Source of the DNA: Bacteroidota bacterium
Lineage (GTDB): Bacteria; Bacteroidota; Bacteroidia; Bacteroidales; UBA4417
Assembly: GCA_013376995.1 (NCBI GenBank)
Contig: JACAAZ010000009.1
Span: 1 to 64,000, forward strand
Length of the DNA: 64,000 nt
Direction of reading: 5' to 3'
Program-made: the position numbers and the translations under genes
The notes under the pieces: generated by a model
Database searches by the model: none
What the model saw: the letters and a program-made list of their open reading frames with translations, nothing else
Told to the model about the DNA's origin: nothing
Shown here: positions 23,780-35,688 of the stretch, piece after piece
Layout: the number at the start of each line of letters is the position of its first letter
How positions within the stretch are numbered: position 1 is the first letter of the stretch

Positions 23780-26425
23780 ATGTCCCTATTACGTAACTTT
23801 TACATCCTGTTTTTACTCACATTTCTATCCCTAACTTGTAAACTTCCAGCACAAACACGATCTTACACTTGCAGCCGGTTGAGCGGAAAAGCTCCTCAGG
23901 TGGATGGGTTATTGGATGACGCTGCCTGGAAGACCTCAAACTGGACAGGCGAATTCATTCAGCGTGATCCCTTTGAAGGCAAGAATCCTTCCCAGAACAC
24001 TATGTTCAGCCTGCTGTATGATGACAATAACCTATATATTGCTATCAAGGCAATGGATTCCGTGCCTTCAGGCATCGTAAAACGCTTGTCAAGAAGGGAT
24101 CTCAACGATGGTGATTGGGTAGCTGTCGAAATTGACAGTTATGCTGATAAGCTTACCGGTTTTGCTTTTGGAGTTACTGCCTCAGGTGTGAAATTCGATG
24201 TTATGCTGGTGAACGATGTTGGCAGTGATGACACCTGGGACCCGATATGGTATGTTAAAACGGTCACAAATTCTACAGGCTGGAGCGCCGAGATGAGGAT
24301 TCCCTTGTCGCAATTGCGGTTTGCAAGGAAAGAAGAACATGTATGGGGCCTGCAGGTTATGCGTTATATATACAGGAAGCAGGAATATTCAGCCTGGCAA
24401 CCCATCCCGCGGGATGCTTCCGGCTGGGTAAGCCGGTTTGGTGAACTGAAAGGCATCAATGGAATCAAACCTCACCGCGATGTTGAGCTTTTGCCTTATG
24501 CAATGGGCAAAGTTATTACTGACAGGAAGGAGGAAGGCAATCCCTTTGCGACTGGAGAGGAACACAGAGGTTCTGTTGGATTGGACGGAAAAATCAGCCT
24601 AACCAACAATTTCACACTGAATTTCACGATCAACCCGGATTTCGGGCAGGTTGAAGCAGACCCGTCAGTTATGAACCTAACTGCCTTTGAATCCTATTTT
24701 CCTGAAAAAAGGCCCTTTTTTATTGAAGGCAAGAATATATTCGATTATAAGCTAACAGGAAGTGATGACCCGCGAAATCAACTCTTCTATTCCAGGCGTA
24801 TCGGCAGTTCGCCACATTACTATCCGAACCTGTATTCAGGCGAATATGCCAAAGTACCAGAAGAAACAAGCATTCTCGGATCCTTCAAATTAAGTGGGAA
24901 AACGCATAATGGCTTATCAATCGGTGTGCTGGAATCTGTAACTGAAAATGAAAAAGCTCTTATCGATTATAATGGAGACCGAAGAAAAGAGAGTGTTGAA
25001 CCTCTTACCAGTTACTTCGTTGCACGGGTTCAGAAAGACATCAAAAAAGGAAATACCCAGTTGGGAGGGATCATTACGGCAACCAATCGGTTTATTGATG
25101 CAGCTGACCCACAACTCAAGTTCCTGCCCGCAGCTGCTTATGCAGGAGGTTTTGACTTCACACATTACTGGAAAAACAAGACCTATTATTTTTCCGCCAA
25201 GGGGGTACTAAGCTCTGTCAGGGGTGATTCAGCGGCTATAACTCGGTTACAAACTTCTTCAGCCCATTATTACCAGCGTCCTGACATGGATTATGAGCAC
25301 CTGGACTCAAACAGGAAAGCGCTTAGCGGACAGGGAGGCACATTGGAAATCGGGAAACTTGGAAGGGGACATTGGCAATACAAGGGATGGCTGACCTGGC
25401 GTTCACCCGGACTTGATTTCAATAACCTGGGGTATATGCAACAGGTCGACGAAATCCAGCAACTGGCATGGATTGGCTATAGGATTTACAAGCCATTCAG
25501 CATTTTCAGGTATGTTTCAGGTAATTTTAATCAATGGTGGGGTTGGGATTTTGGCGGAGAATCAGTGTACAAAGGAATTAACCTGAGTGCTTATTCGAAG
25601 TTTACAAATTACTGGTCAGCGCAGTTAAGCTATAATAAGGACGGTGAAAGCCTCGCCCGCACAGAACTTTGGGGCGGCCCTGCATTGCTTGTTCCAGGCG
25701 GGCAACAATTTGCAGGTAGTTTACAGACTGATGACAGGAATAAGGTATATTTCAAAATATCCGATACCGAATACAGGGGAAAGGATAACTCTTACTGGAG
25801 CAGCGCAATGAGTGCCGGGATTACATTTAAGCCAATAAATTCATTTTCATTTTCTTTTGAACCTGAATACACCCGGACACATAACCTGATCCAATATGTT
25901 GCAACCAATATTGCTCCGAATGGTGATCCACGGTATATTATGGCACACCTGGATCAGAACATCCTGCGGTTTTCCCTCAGGCTCAACTTCAATCTCACGC
26001 CTGATTTGAGCTTCCAATATTACGGCCAACCGTTTCTTTATGCAGGCAAGTACAATAATTTCAAATATGTTACCAATCCCCGTGCTAAAAAGCTAGCTGA
26101 CCGTTACAAGGAATTTACAGACCAGCAATTAACCTTGTACAGTAGCTCTTCAAGATGGGATACCTACCTGGTAGATGAAAATACCGATGGAAGTGCCGAC
26201 TATGGATTTGCTGCACCCGACCTGGATTTCCTCCAATTCAGATCCAACCTGGTTGTAAGATGGGAATATATTCCCGGGTCCACGGTTTACCTGGTTTGGT
26301 CACAAGGAAGGACTGGTTTTGGGCCCGATAGCGAGTTCAATCTCCCGAACTATGTAAACAACCTTTTTGAAGTTTTCCCGCAAAACGTTTTCCTGCTAAA
26401 GATTTCGTACATGTTCGTACACTGA
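23780..26425 (+). CDS. CBM9-like and DUF5916 outer-membrane protein
   Basis: This 881-residue exported protein has a signal peptide to about PAQ (residue 25). Residues about 30-210 form a CBM9-type beta-sandwich (VDGLLDDAAWKTSNW, SLLYDDNNLYIAIKAMDS, GWSAEMRIPLSQLRF), a carbohydrate-binding fold. The rest is DUF5916: FGQVEADPSVMNLTAFESYFPEKRPFFIEG is the signature stretch, followed by barrel-like strands to the end (FLLKISYMFVH). Such proteins are common and uncharacterised in Bacteroidota and are probably outer-membrane barrels with a periplasmic or surface sugar-binding domain. It is a single-gene unit, possibly controlled by the structured leader upstream. Confidence 0.88.
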   Translation: MSLLRNFYILFLLTFLSLTCKLPAQTRSYTCSRLSGKAPQVDGLLDDAAWKTSNWTGEFIQRDPFEGKNPSQNTMFSLLYDDNNLYIAIKAMDSVPSGIVKRLSRRDLNDGDWVAVEIDSYADKLTGFAFGVTASGVKFDVMLVNDVGSDDTWDPIWYVKTVTNSTGWSAEMRIPLSQLRFARKEEHVWGLQVMRYIYRKQEYSAWQPIPRDASGWVSRFGELKGINGIKPHRDVELLPYAMGKVITDRKEEGNPFATGEEHRGSVGLDGKISLTNNFTLNFTINPDFGQVEADPSVMNLTAFESYFPEKRPFFIEGKNIFDYKLTGSDDPRNQLFYSRRIGSSPHYYPNLYSGEYAKVPEETSILGSFKLSGKTHNGLSIGVLESVTENEKALIDYNGDRRKESVEPLTSYFVARVQKDIKKGNTQLGGIITATNRFIDAADPQLKFLPAAAYAGGFDFTHYWKNKTYYFSAKGVLSSVRGDSAAITRLQTSSAHYYQRPDMDYEHLDSNRKALSGQGGTLEIGKLGRGHWQYKGWLTWRSPGLDFNNLGYMQQVDEIQQLAWIGYRIYKPFSIFRYVSGNFNQWWGWDFGGESVYKGINLSAYSKFTNYWSAQLSYNKDGESLARTELWGGPALLVPGGQQFAGSLQTDDRNKVYFKISDTEYRGKDNSYWSSAMSAGITFKPINSFSFSFEPEYTRTHNLIQYVATNIAPNGDPRYIMAHLDQNILRFSLRLNFNLTPDLSFQYYGQPFLYAGKYNNFKYVTNPRAKKLADRYKEFTDQQLTLYSSSSRWDTYLVDENTDGSADYGFAAPDLDFLQFRSNLVVRWEYIPGSTVYLVWSQGRTGFGPDSEFNLPNYVNNLFEVFPQNVFLLKISYMFVH

Positions 26426-26613
26426 TCAAGCCGAATTTTTCCGATTATTTCCATGCTCCTGGCAACTAAACTTGTGCTATCACTGGTTTGTTATCGATAT
26501 TAGATCTATATATTTATTAATCAATAAATTAACCCTTCAAAAAACATTGGAAATTGTTGATAAAATATAGTAACCCGGGAGTCGATAATCTGGGTATTTT
26601 CATTATAAATGAG

Positions 26614-26621
26614 TACCTTTG
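26614..26621 (+). promoter_or_regulatory. -7 promoter element TACCTTTG of gyrB
   Basis: A perfect TAnnTTTG box lies 35 bp before the ATG; an AT-rich tract lies upstream. Confidence 0.75.
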
Positions 26622-26641
26622 CATCACTTTGAACTTTTTAA

Positions 26642-28639
<1,998 letters not shown>

Positions 28640-28657
28640 AAAGAATTTGATATTTAG

Positions 28658-28724
28658 AATCAGCGCTTTTCAGTGTAATCAGCGTCTTTTTATTTGACGC
28701 TGATTTCGCAGAAAGGCGCTGATT
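28658..28724 (+). terminator. Nested hairpin after gyrB (first copy)
   Basis: An inner stem AATCAGCGTC/GACGCTGATT (28677-28686 with 28696-28705) sits inside an outer stem AATCAGCGC/GCGCTGATT (28658-28666 with 28716-28724). A weak T-rich run follows at 28726-28730. It is the likely gyrB terminator or 3'-end stabiliser and is repeated downstream. Confidence 0.6.
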
Positions 28725-28737
28725 ATTTTTATACTGC

Positions 28738-28894
28738 CTGATGTCGAGCGATGGGCCCCAAAGAAGGGAGTTTATCGAGAAGAATGCGAAGTATGCGAAT
28801 ATAGGTATCTAATAAACTGATATTTAAGATCAGCGCTTTTCAGTGTAATCAGCGTCTTTTTATTTGACGCTGATTACGCAGAAAGGCGCTGATT
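28738..28894 (+). pseudogene. Diverged tandem copy of the gyrB 3' end and its hairpin
   Basis: Sequence from 28565 to 28724 (last 25 codons of gyrB plus the nested hairpin) is repeated at 28738-28894, about 173 bp away. In the gyrB frame the copy still reads [16 protein letters not shown] and then TAA. Relative to gyrB the differences in that stretch are three synonymous third-position changes (Ile, Ala, Ala), one Asp to Gly change and TAG to TAA. The copy's own nested hairpin ends in seven T residues (28893-28899), a better terminator than the first. It has no start codon and cannot be a gene; it is a gene remnant. Confidence 0.85.
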
Positions 28895-28908
28895 TTTTTG
28901 AGATTTAT

Positions 28909-29574
28909 TTATTGATTGTTTATTGCGCGGGCCAGGAAAGCATGCATAGGCAGCATGGCTTTCGATACTTCCAGCACATATTCGAGGTACTTTGGTGAAT
29001 GTACAACCTCATCATTCACGTTTTTTGAAACAATGATACTGCGGTACATTAGCAGGTCCAGATCCGGGAAATCTGCAGGATATTCACGCGGAGCCTTTTT
29101 CATCTTGTCAAATTCATCGAGCTTTCCGAAATACATCCTGAATTCCTTCGATTCAATGATCTTCCTGAATTCAGTAGCATTGAAATAAATTTCATTTCGC
29201 ATGAGCTTTAACACATCAGGTGGGGGCATGTAAATCCCGCCGGCAATAAAACTCTGCCCCGGCTCGAAGTGTACATAATATCCGGGCTGTGTAGTTTTCC
29301 TCCCGCCTTTTCCCACGAATGCCCCGAAATTGGTTTTATACGGAGACTTATCCTTCGAAAACCTAACATCCTTGTATATTCTGAACATGCAATCCTTTAC
29401 TTCAGGTGCCCCAATTGCAGGATCAAGTTTTGATAATTCAGGTATCAGCTTGGAGAGGAAACCTTCTATTTCGCCCTTGGCTTTTTCATACCGGTTTTTA
29501 TTTCCCTGGAACCACTCCCGGGTGTTATTTTCTTTCAGGTCTGAAAGAAACTCAAACGTTGATTTTGTGATCAT
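28909..29574 (-). CDS. DUF2461 family protein
   Basis: This 221-residue cytosolic protein matches the DUF2461/TIGR02453 family. Seen are the opening TFEFLSDLKENNTREWFQGNKNRYEKAK, the FRIYKDVRFSKDKSPYKTNFG signature and the GYYVHFEPGQSFIAGGIYMP segment. The family is widespread and its biochemical role is not known to me; the conserved Arg/Lys/Asp residues suggest binding of a charged ligand. It is a single gene converging on gyrB with its own -7 box. Confidence 0.92.
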   Translation of the reverse strand: MITKSTFEFLSDLKENNTREWFQGNKNRYEKAKGEIEGFLSKLIPELSKLDPAIGAPEVKDCMFRIYKDVRFSKDKSPYKTNFGAFVGKGGRKTTQPGYYVHFEPGQSFIAGGIYMPPPDVLKLMRNEIYFNATEFRKIIESKEFRMYFGKLDEFDKMKKAPREYPADFPDLDLLMYRSIIVSKNVNDEVVHSPKYLEYVLEVSKAMLPMHAFLARAINNQ

Positions 29575-29617
29575 ATATCTTCAATTACTAGATAATTAAC
29601 TATTTTCAATCTCTACC

Positions 29618-29625
29618 CAAAGTTA
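29618..29625 (-). promoter_or_regulatory. -7 promoter element (TAACTTTG on the minus strand) for the DUF2461 gene
   Basis: A perfect TAnnTTTG box lies 43 bp before the ATG at 29574. Confidence 0.65.
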
Positions 29626-29722
29626 CTAACTTCTCCCTAATTCCCCCATTTTTCACTTATCTTAGTGCTCATTTTAGAAATCAGGAATTTACTATTCAGC
29701 ATTCGTTTATCAATTTTTAGCT

Positions 29723-30541
29723 ATGAAAACAGCCATTTTCGGCACAATTGTGCTTATTTCCCTTATTACAAAAACACAGGCCCAATACTGGATCCCTTGC
29801 GGGGGAAGGGCTTCTGCCATGAGCAATGCCGCAGTTGCTATCGCTGATGCCTTCAGCGTTAACAACAACCAGGCGGGTATGGTAATGATTAAACAACCAA
29901 CGGCCGCTTTGTTCTTCGAAAACCCATACTTTTTAAAGGAATTAAGCACTCAGTCATTCGGAATTAACCTTCCAACCGCTTTTGGTGTATTTGGAAGTGT
30001 TGTCAATTATTGCGGCAACTCGAATTATAACACCATTAAAGCAGGGCTGGCTTATGCCCGCATGTTCGGGAACAGTTTTTCTGCTGGCTTACAACTTGAT
30101 CTTCTAAACACTCATCTCGCAGAATCCTATGGTTCAAAAATCTCGGGGACAATTGAAGCTGGCATACAGATTAAGGTTAACAATAAGCTCTCGTTTGGAG
30201 CCCATGTTTTTAATCCTGTCCAGGTTCATCTTGCCAAATACATGAATGAGCGAATACCAACAATAATGAGGGTTGGATGGGTCTACATTTATTCGCAGGC
30301 CCTGTTATTGGCCATGGAAGTAAAGAAGAACACTGGCTTACCGCCCGAATTCCTTTCAGGAATCGAATATAAGTTCTTCGGAAAGGGTTTTGCCAGGCTT
30401 GGAGTAGCTACATCTCCTTTCCGCTATTCATTCGGCACCGGATTCCTCTTTCATCATTTTTCGCTGGATATTTCATCATCTTATCATGAATCCCTTGGAT
30501 TCTCACCTCAGGCATCCATAGCTTACGCCTTTGGTAAATAA
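29723..30541 (+). CDS. PorV/PorQ-like outer-membrane beta-barrel
   Basis: This 272-residue protein has a signal peptide to about TQAQ (residue 21). The mature start, GGRASAMSNAAVAIADAFSVNNNQAGM, is the characteristic opening of FadL/PorV-type barrels of Bacteroidota. Alternating strands follow to the end (PQASIAYAFGK). PorV and PorQ work with the type IX secretion system, but close homology to either cannot be claimed from this reading. The gene is followed after 44 bp by an HhH-barrel gene on the same strand. Confidence 0.75.
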   Translation: MKTAIFGTIVLISLITKTQAQYWIPCGGRASAMSNAAVAIADAFSVNNNQAGMVMIKQPTAALFFENPYFLKELSTQSFGINLPTAFGVFGSVVNYCGNSNYNTIKAGLAYARMFGNSFSAGLQLDLLNTHLAESYGSKISGTIEAGIQIKVNNKLSFGAHVFNPVQVHLAKYMNERIPTIMRVGWVYIYSQALLLAMEVKKNTGLPPEFLSGIEYKFFGKGFARLGVATSPFRYSFGTGFLFHHFSLDISSSYHESLGFSPQASIAYAFGK

Positions 30542-30585
30542 GCTGCCAGCCTATTTTCAATTTTTATATCACAATCCAGTTTATC

Positions 30586-32685
30586 ATGTATCCTTATTTA
30601 ACTTTCACTATGGGCTTGCTGATGCTACTAACGATGTCATCCTACGCCCAATCCATCGATTCTGTCCAGGTGCAGGAATCATATCCCCTCGAAAACCAGG
30701 TCGAGAATATCACTGAGAACAATGATGCTGAATTCGATGCCAGTCAATGGAACGACGATCTTGAAGACCTCAGCCAAAAACAGGTAAACCTGAACTCTCT
30801 TAATGAAAACGAACTCAGGCGACTTTTCCTTATCAATGAACAACAGATAAGCAATCTTTTAGCTTATACAGCTGAATATGGCCCAATTGCTTCCGTCTAT
30901 GAGTTACAACTTATTGAAGGCTTCAACCAGGAGATCATAGAGCAACTGATCCCTTATATCTGCCTGGATTTTCAACCCATAGAAAAATTTCAATGGGAAA
31001 AAGCCCTTCGATACGGCCATGGTGAGACGATTGCAAGGTATAAGAGGGTGCTGGAGCCACAATCGGGATATGAAAGAAATAACGATAGTATCCGCGTAAC
31101 CAGTCCAAATAATTATTACCTGGGGAGCCCGGATGCGCTCGGCCTTCGTTTCCTATACAAATACAAGGACCGGGTTCAGTATGGCCTTGTTGCAGAGAAG
31201 GATCCCGGGGAAACCTTACTGCCCAAGGCAGATTCGCTGAAAAAAGGCTTCGATTTTTACTCGGCACATCTTTACCTGAACGACTTCGGCAAATTGAAAC
31301 ACCTTGCTATCGGAGATTATCACCTTCAGTTTGGACAAGGGCTTACCTTTTGGTCCGGCCTGGCTATGGGCAAAGCTTCAGGCATGTTACCCCAACGAAA
31401 ACGTGCAACTGCCATAAGGCCTCATGCCTCTGCAAATGAGATCAATTTCCTGAGAGGTGTAGCAGTATCAACCGAACTGAAGCATCTGACAATTACTGCC
31501 TTCGCTTCATCAAGAAAGAGGGATGCAAACCAACTTGCCGGTGACACTGTAAATTCAGAGGAAAGCCTGTTCAGTTCCCTCCAGGAAACAGGCTATCACC
31601 GCACTGCAGGAGAGTTGGCTGACCGAAAAAGAGTCAGGGAATTTATAGCAGGTGGAAATATGGCTTTTAGAGAGGATCGTTTCAGGGTTGGGTTTACGGC
31701 ATATCATATTTCCTACAATGGAAATTTCAAACCTTCAGATGCCCTGTATTCCCAATTCCAGGCAGGAATCAGCGAAAACACCTTCGCTGGTATTGATTAT
31801 TCCTATTCCTACAAACGACTTACATGCTATGGGGAAGGCAGCTATCAGCTTGGCCACGGGTTAGCCCAGGTCCATGGGCTTTCATTCACTGCGGATCCGG
31901 CTTTGTCGGTTGCATTAATATTCAGGGATTACCGGAAAGATTACAACAACTCCTTTTCAGCAGCTTTTGGAGAAGGAAGTAAGAACACAAATGAAAGGGG
32001 AATGTATGCTGGCATTATCACAACTCCCTATAGGTCAGTGAGCTTAACTGCCTATGCTGATTTTTTTCAGTATCCCTGGCTTCGCTACAGGATTGATGCC
32101 CCTTCCACAGGACATGAGTATTCTGCACAATTGGTTTATATGCTCGGAAGGAAAGGCAATACATCCCTACGATTCCGGTATTCCTTAACTCCATTAAACG
32201 GATCTTCTGAAAACCGGATAGTTCAACCGGTATCGCAATCCGAAAGATTTTACTGGCAATGGCAGTTAAATTGGCAAGCCTTTTCCTGGTTAAAAACCGG
32301 AAACAAGGTTTACCTGGTAAAAAAGAACTCCACTGAAGGAATCAAGTCACAAGGCTATTTTGTGTGCCAGGATTTTCAATTCATCCCTGGTAAATGGGAA
32401 AGCAGGATATCATTCCGCTATGCCTTATTCGATACTGACAGTTATGAAACGCGCATGTATGCATACGAAAATGACATCCCAGGTGGATTTTCAGTACCGG
32501 CCTTATCAGGTAAAGGGAGCCGCTGCTACATGATGCTATACTTCCGTTTACTGCGATACCTGCAAGTCTGGATAAGGTATTCAAGGACCTTCTATTCGAA
32601 TATTAACTATATATCGGATGGGCCTTCACGAATTGAAGGAAATGTGAAAAGCGAGGTTGAATGTATGATGAAGATCCGGTTGTAA
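30586..32685 (+). CDS. Helix-hairpin-helix outer-membrane barrel protein
   Basis: This 699-residue exported protein has a signal peptide to about SYAQ (residue 22). After an acidic stretch, residues 65-125 form a ComEA-like helix-hairpin-helix region (VNLNSLNENELRRLFLINEQQISNLLAY and ELQLIEGFNQEIIEQLIPYI). From about residue 135 it is a long barrel-like series of strands containing GDYHLQFGQGLTFWSG, a stretch common to this Bacteroidota family. HhH motifs usually bind DNA or act as spacers; here they would face the periplasm. A DNA-uptake role is possible but unproven. It is likely co-transcribed with the PorV-like gene. Confidence 0.83.
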   Translation: MYPYLTFTMGLLMLLTMSSYAQSIDSVQVQESYPLENQVENITENNDAEFDASQWNDDLEDLSQKQVNLNSLNENELRRLFLINEQQISNLLAYTAEYGPIASVYELQLIEGFNQEIIEQLIPYICLDFQPIEKFQWEKALRYGHGETIARYKRVLEPQSGYERNNDSIRVTSPNNYYLGSPDALGLRFLYKYKDRVQYGLVAEKDPGETLLPKADSLKKGFDFYSAHLYLNDFGKLKHLAIGDYHLQFGQGLTFWSGLAMGKASGMLPQRKRATAIRPHASANEINFLRGVAVSTELKHLTITAFASSRKRDANQLAGDTVNSEESLFSSLQETGYHRTAGELADRKRVREFIAGGNMAFREDRFRVGFTAYHISYNGNFKPSDALYSQFQAGISENTFAGIDYSYSYKRLTCYGEGSYQLGHGLAQVHGLSFTADPALSVALIFRDYRKDYNNSFSAAFGEGSKNTNERGMYAGIITTPYRSVSLTAYADFFQYPWLRYRIDAPSTGHEYSAQLVYMLGRKGNTSLRFRYSLTPLNGSSENRIVQPVSQSERFYWQWQLNWQAFSWLKTGNKVYLVKKNSTEGIKSQGYFVCQDFQFIPGKWESRISFRYALFDTDSYETRMYAYENDIPGGFSVPALSGKGSRCYMMLYFRLLRYLQVWIRYSRTFYSNINYISDGPSRIEGNVKSEVECMMKIRL

Positions 32686-32796
32686 ACGGCTCTGAAAAAT
32701 GGAACACGGATCCGCGTTGTCAGCGTTCCATTGGTTGCGCTATTATACTCATCACCTTAGATAAATTCCAAATTAAGGCTTCATCTATGCAGCCTC

Positions 32797-32826
32797 TTGC
32801 CCGATATTCGGATTTGGTTATATTTG
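32797..32826 (+). promoter_or_regulatory. Full Bacteroidota promoter of the POT transporter
   Basis: TTG at 32797-32799, a 19-bp spacer and TATATTTG at 32819-32826 match both the -33 and -7 elements. This is the best complete promoter in the window. Confidence 0.8.
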
Positions 32827-32869
32827 TCATGAAAACATAAATATCACAAACCCAACTAATCCAGTCAAT

Positions 32870-34660
32870 ATGTTTAAACAGCATCCCAGAGGACTTATCG
32901 TTGCATTCTTTGCCAATATGGGTGAAAGGTTTGGTTTTTATACCATGATGGCAATCCTGGTTTTATTTCTCCAGGCCAAGTATGGACTTACCGCCGACAA
33001 GGCCGGCAGTATCTACAGCTGGTTTTATTTTGCCATTTATGCCATGGCCCTGGCCGGAGGTATGCTGGCTGATGCTACCAAGAAATACAAAACCGTGATC
33101 CTGGTCGGGCAGATCATCATGTTTTCAGGTTATGCCTTGCTTGCTGTACCCGGATTACCATTGACTATTACAATTGCCGGCTTGTTCACTATAGCGCTTG
33201 GAAACGGCTTATTTAAAGGTAACCTGCAGGCTGTTGTCGGACAGATGTACGATGACCCGAAATACTCAAAGCTTCGCGATTCGGCATACATGGTATTTTA
33301 TATGGGCATCAATGTTGGAGCATTCTTCGCTCCTTTTGCTGCAACTGGAGTAAGGAACTGGTGGCTAAAGACCAACGGTTTCCTTCATGACGGGAGTCTT
33401 CCTTCACTTTGCCATCAGCAGATAAACGGAACACTGAAAGACACTACCGAACTTCAAACCCTTGCCGACAAGGTTAACATTGGTGGCCATGTCACTGACC
33501 TGACCAGCTTTGCACACAGTTATATCGATGTTTTCGCTAGGGGATACAACTACGCTTTTGGCATCGCTGCAGGCGCAATGATTGTATCACTTATTGTCTA
33601 TCTAATTTTCAGCAAACTGTTGCCTAACAAGGAAAAAGCACCTGCAAGTGAAGCAAAGATCAGTAACGGTGGATCACTCAAAGGCGTTATTGCTATCGGT
33701 ATTGCATTTGCCGTAGGTGCTGCCATCTATTTCATAGGACATAACATTGACCTGGCATTTGCTTTCGGACTTTTCCTGGGATTTGTAAGCTGGATCGTAC
33801 AGATTTCCACCAAGGAAGAACGGCCGCGCATCTCTGCCCTACTACTTGTATTCCTGGTAGTAATTTTCTTCTGGATGTCCTTCCATCAGAACGGGCTAAC
33901 CCTCACACTTTATGCCCGCGACTATACCTATAAAGTTGTTGACGCATTCACCAGCCTGTTCTTTGGATTGTACTCTATCCTTTCTGTTATTGGTGCTGTT
34001 GCAGGTGTTGTTCTGCTGGTTGGCAAGAAAAACTCAGTAAATCTGAAAATCACCGGAGGCATCCTGACTGTTGCCGGTGGTGCTCTCTCTTACTATTTCT
34101 ACAGTCATGCCGGACCTCAGAATGCCATCTCACCCGAGGTATTCCAATCCTTCAACCCACTTTTCATAGTAGCACTTACCTTCCCGGTTATGGGCTTCTT
34201 CAATTGGTTGAACAATAAAGGCAAGGAGCCATCAACACCACGCAAGATCGGCTATGGAATGATTATCGCTGCTATTGGATTCTCACTCGTACTGATCAGT
34301 TCACTCAGCCTGATACACTTCTCTCCCATTGACCTGGGAGGCCAGGCCGTTGCTGATTCTTCACGCGTATCACCTTACTGGCTGATCAGCACATACCTGA
34401 TCCTAACCATCGCTGAGCTTTGCCTGAGCCCCATGGGACTTTCTTTCGTCTCGAAGGTAGCACCTACCCGTTTCCAGGGATTGATGCAAGGTGGATGGCT
34501 GCTTGCAACAGCTGTCGGTAACAAACTATTGTTCGTTGGAACCTGGGCATGGGACAGGATTCAATTATGGCAGTTGTGGGCTATTTTTATTACGGTTTGC
34601 CTGCTGTCAGCTATTTTTATCTTTTCCATCATGAAGAGGTTGGAAAACGCAGCGAAGTAG
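32870..34660 (+). CDS. POT/PTR2-family proton-coupled peptide transporter
   Basis: This 596-residue inner-membrane protein of the major facilitator superfamily imports di- and tripeptides with protons in characterised members. The N terminus carries the family signature NMGERFGFYTMM (residues 16-27; the ExxERFxYY motif with E19, R20, F21). At least twelve membrane segments are visible, with an extra extramembrane loop at about 165-215 that holds a CHQQINGTLKD segment, longer than in short POTs. It has its own full promoter and terminator. Confidence 0.93.
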   Translation: MFKQHPRGLIVAFFANMGERFGFYTMMAILVLFLQAKYGLTADKAGSIYSWFYFAIYAMALAGGMLADATKKYKTVILVGQIIMFSGYALLAVPGLPLTITIAGLFTIALGNGLFKGNLQAVVGQMYDDPKYSKLRDSAYMVFYMGINVGAFFAPFAATGVRNWWLKTNGFLHDGSLPSLCHQQINGTLKDTTELQTLADKVNIGGHVTDLTSFAHSYIDVFARGYNYAFGIAAGAMIVSLIVYLIFSKLLPNKEKAPASEAKISNGGSLKGVIAIGIAFAVGAAIYFIGHNIDLAFAFGLFLGFVSWIVQISTKEERPRISALLLVFLVVIFFWMSFHQNGLTLTLYARDYTYKVVDAFTSLFFGLYSILSVIGAVAGVVLLVGKKNSVNLKITGGILTVAGGALSYYFYSHAGPQNAISPEVFQSFNPLFIVALTFPVMGFFNWLNNKGKEPSTPRKIGYGMIIAAIGFSLVLISSLSLIHFSPIDLGGQAVADSSRVSPYWLISTYLILTIAELCLSPMGLSFVSKVAPTRFQGLMQGGWLLATAVGNKLLFVGTWAWDRIQLWQLWAIFITVCLLSAIFIFSIMKRLENAAK

Positions 34661-34682
34661 AAAAAAATGTAATTTTATCACG

Positions 34683-34711
34683 GCCGGTTCCGGACAAGGG
34701 CCGGCTTTTTT
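34683..34711 (+). terminator. Terminator of the POT gene, abutting the next start codon
   Basis: GCCGGTTC (34683-34690) pairs with GGGCCGGC (34698-34705), including two G-T pairs, and six T residues end at 34711, three bases before the ATG at 34715. Confidence 0.75.
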
Positions 34712-34714
34712 CAT

Positions 34715-35662
34715 ATGGCTGAATTTCCCTGGGGACATCAACGACGCTTCAATTCCTACGCTGAGTATTTCAGAAGGGAGTTCGGGCAACGCGTGCAAAA
34801 AGTAACGATCGATGCCGGTTTTTCCTGCCCCAACCGTGATGGGAGTAAAAGTACCGGAGGATGCACCTATTGCAACAATGAGGCATTCAACCCCTCCTAT
34901 TGCCAGCCGGATAAAGAGATTACACAGCAAATACAGGAAGGCATTGAATTCCACAAGGTGCGCTACAGGCGGGCATCTAACTATCTTGCCTATTTCCAGG
35001 CTTACTCCAATACCCATGCGCCACTTTCTCATCTCAGGAAATTGTATGATAAGGCCCTATCCTACCCCGGGGTTATCGGCCTGGTGATAGGCACTCGCCC
35101 GGATTGCGTGGACAGGGAAAAGCTTGAATACTTTGCCAGGCTTTCAGAGAAGTATTACATAATCCTGGAATATGGAATTGAATCCTGCTATAATTCCACG
35201 TTAAAAAATATCAACAGGCAGCATACGTTTGAAGAATCTGTGGAAGCAATTCAACTTACAGCTTCTCTTGGGATAAAAACCGGGGCTCACCTTATTTTCG
35301 GGCTTCCGGGGGAAAGCAGGGAGCAAATGCTGAAAGAGGCAGAAATACTATCTGCATTGCCCATCAACAATATCAAATTCCATCAGCTACAGATCATAAA
35401 GGATACAAGGATGGCAATTGATTACCAGTTTCATCCTGAGGAATATCCTCTCTTTACGATGGAAGGGTACATACATTTTATTGTTCAGTTTGTCGGGAAA
35501 CTCAATCCCGTGTTGGTAATTGAAAGGTTTACAGGGGAAGCTCCTCCCCGCTTCCAGGTAGGTCCAACCTGGGGAAACATCAGGACTGATGAAGTACAAC
35601 GCTTAATTGAAGCGGAACTTGAGAAACAAGATACCTGGCAGGGGAAATTTTACAGTCAATAA
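34715..35662 (+). CDS. TIGR01212/YhcC-type radical SAM protein
   Basis: This 315-residue radical SAM enzyme has the variant cluster motif CPNRDGSKSTGGCTYC (C38, C50, C53), which has a longer spacing between the first and second Cys than the classic CxxxCxxC. It also has YFQAYSNTHAPL and GLPGESREQML, typical of the YhcC family. The reaction is not established. The start lies three bases after the T-run of the preceding terminator, so an mRNA starting upstream would need to read through, or the promoter overlaps the terminator. Confidence 0.9.
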   Translation: MAEFPWGHQRRFNSYAEYFRREFGQRVQKVTIDAGFSCPNRDGSKSTGGCTYCNNEAFNPSYCQPDKEITQQIQEGIEFHKVRYRRASNYLAYFQAYSNTHAPLSHLRKLYDKALSYPGVIGLVIGTRPDCVDREKLEYFARLSEKYYIILEYGIESCYNSTLKNINRQHTFEESVEAIQLTASLGIKTGAHLIFGLPGESREQMLKEAEILSALPINNIKFHQLQIIKDTRMAIDYQFHPEEYPLFTMEGYIHFIVQFVGKLNPVLVIERFTGEAPPRFQVGPTWGNIRTDEVQRLIEAELEKQDTWQGKFYSQ

Positions 35663-35688
35663 CCTTTTAGCTTTAACCCAGCATCTGG

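Noticed and set aside
28658-28894. Repeated hairpins read as an insertion-sequence end
   Set aside because: The repeat includes gyrB codons in frame and no transposase, so it is a local copy of the gyrB tail, not a mobile element.
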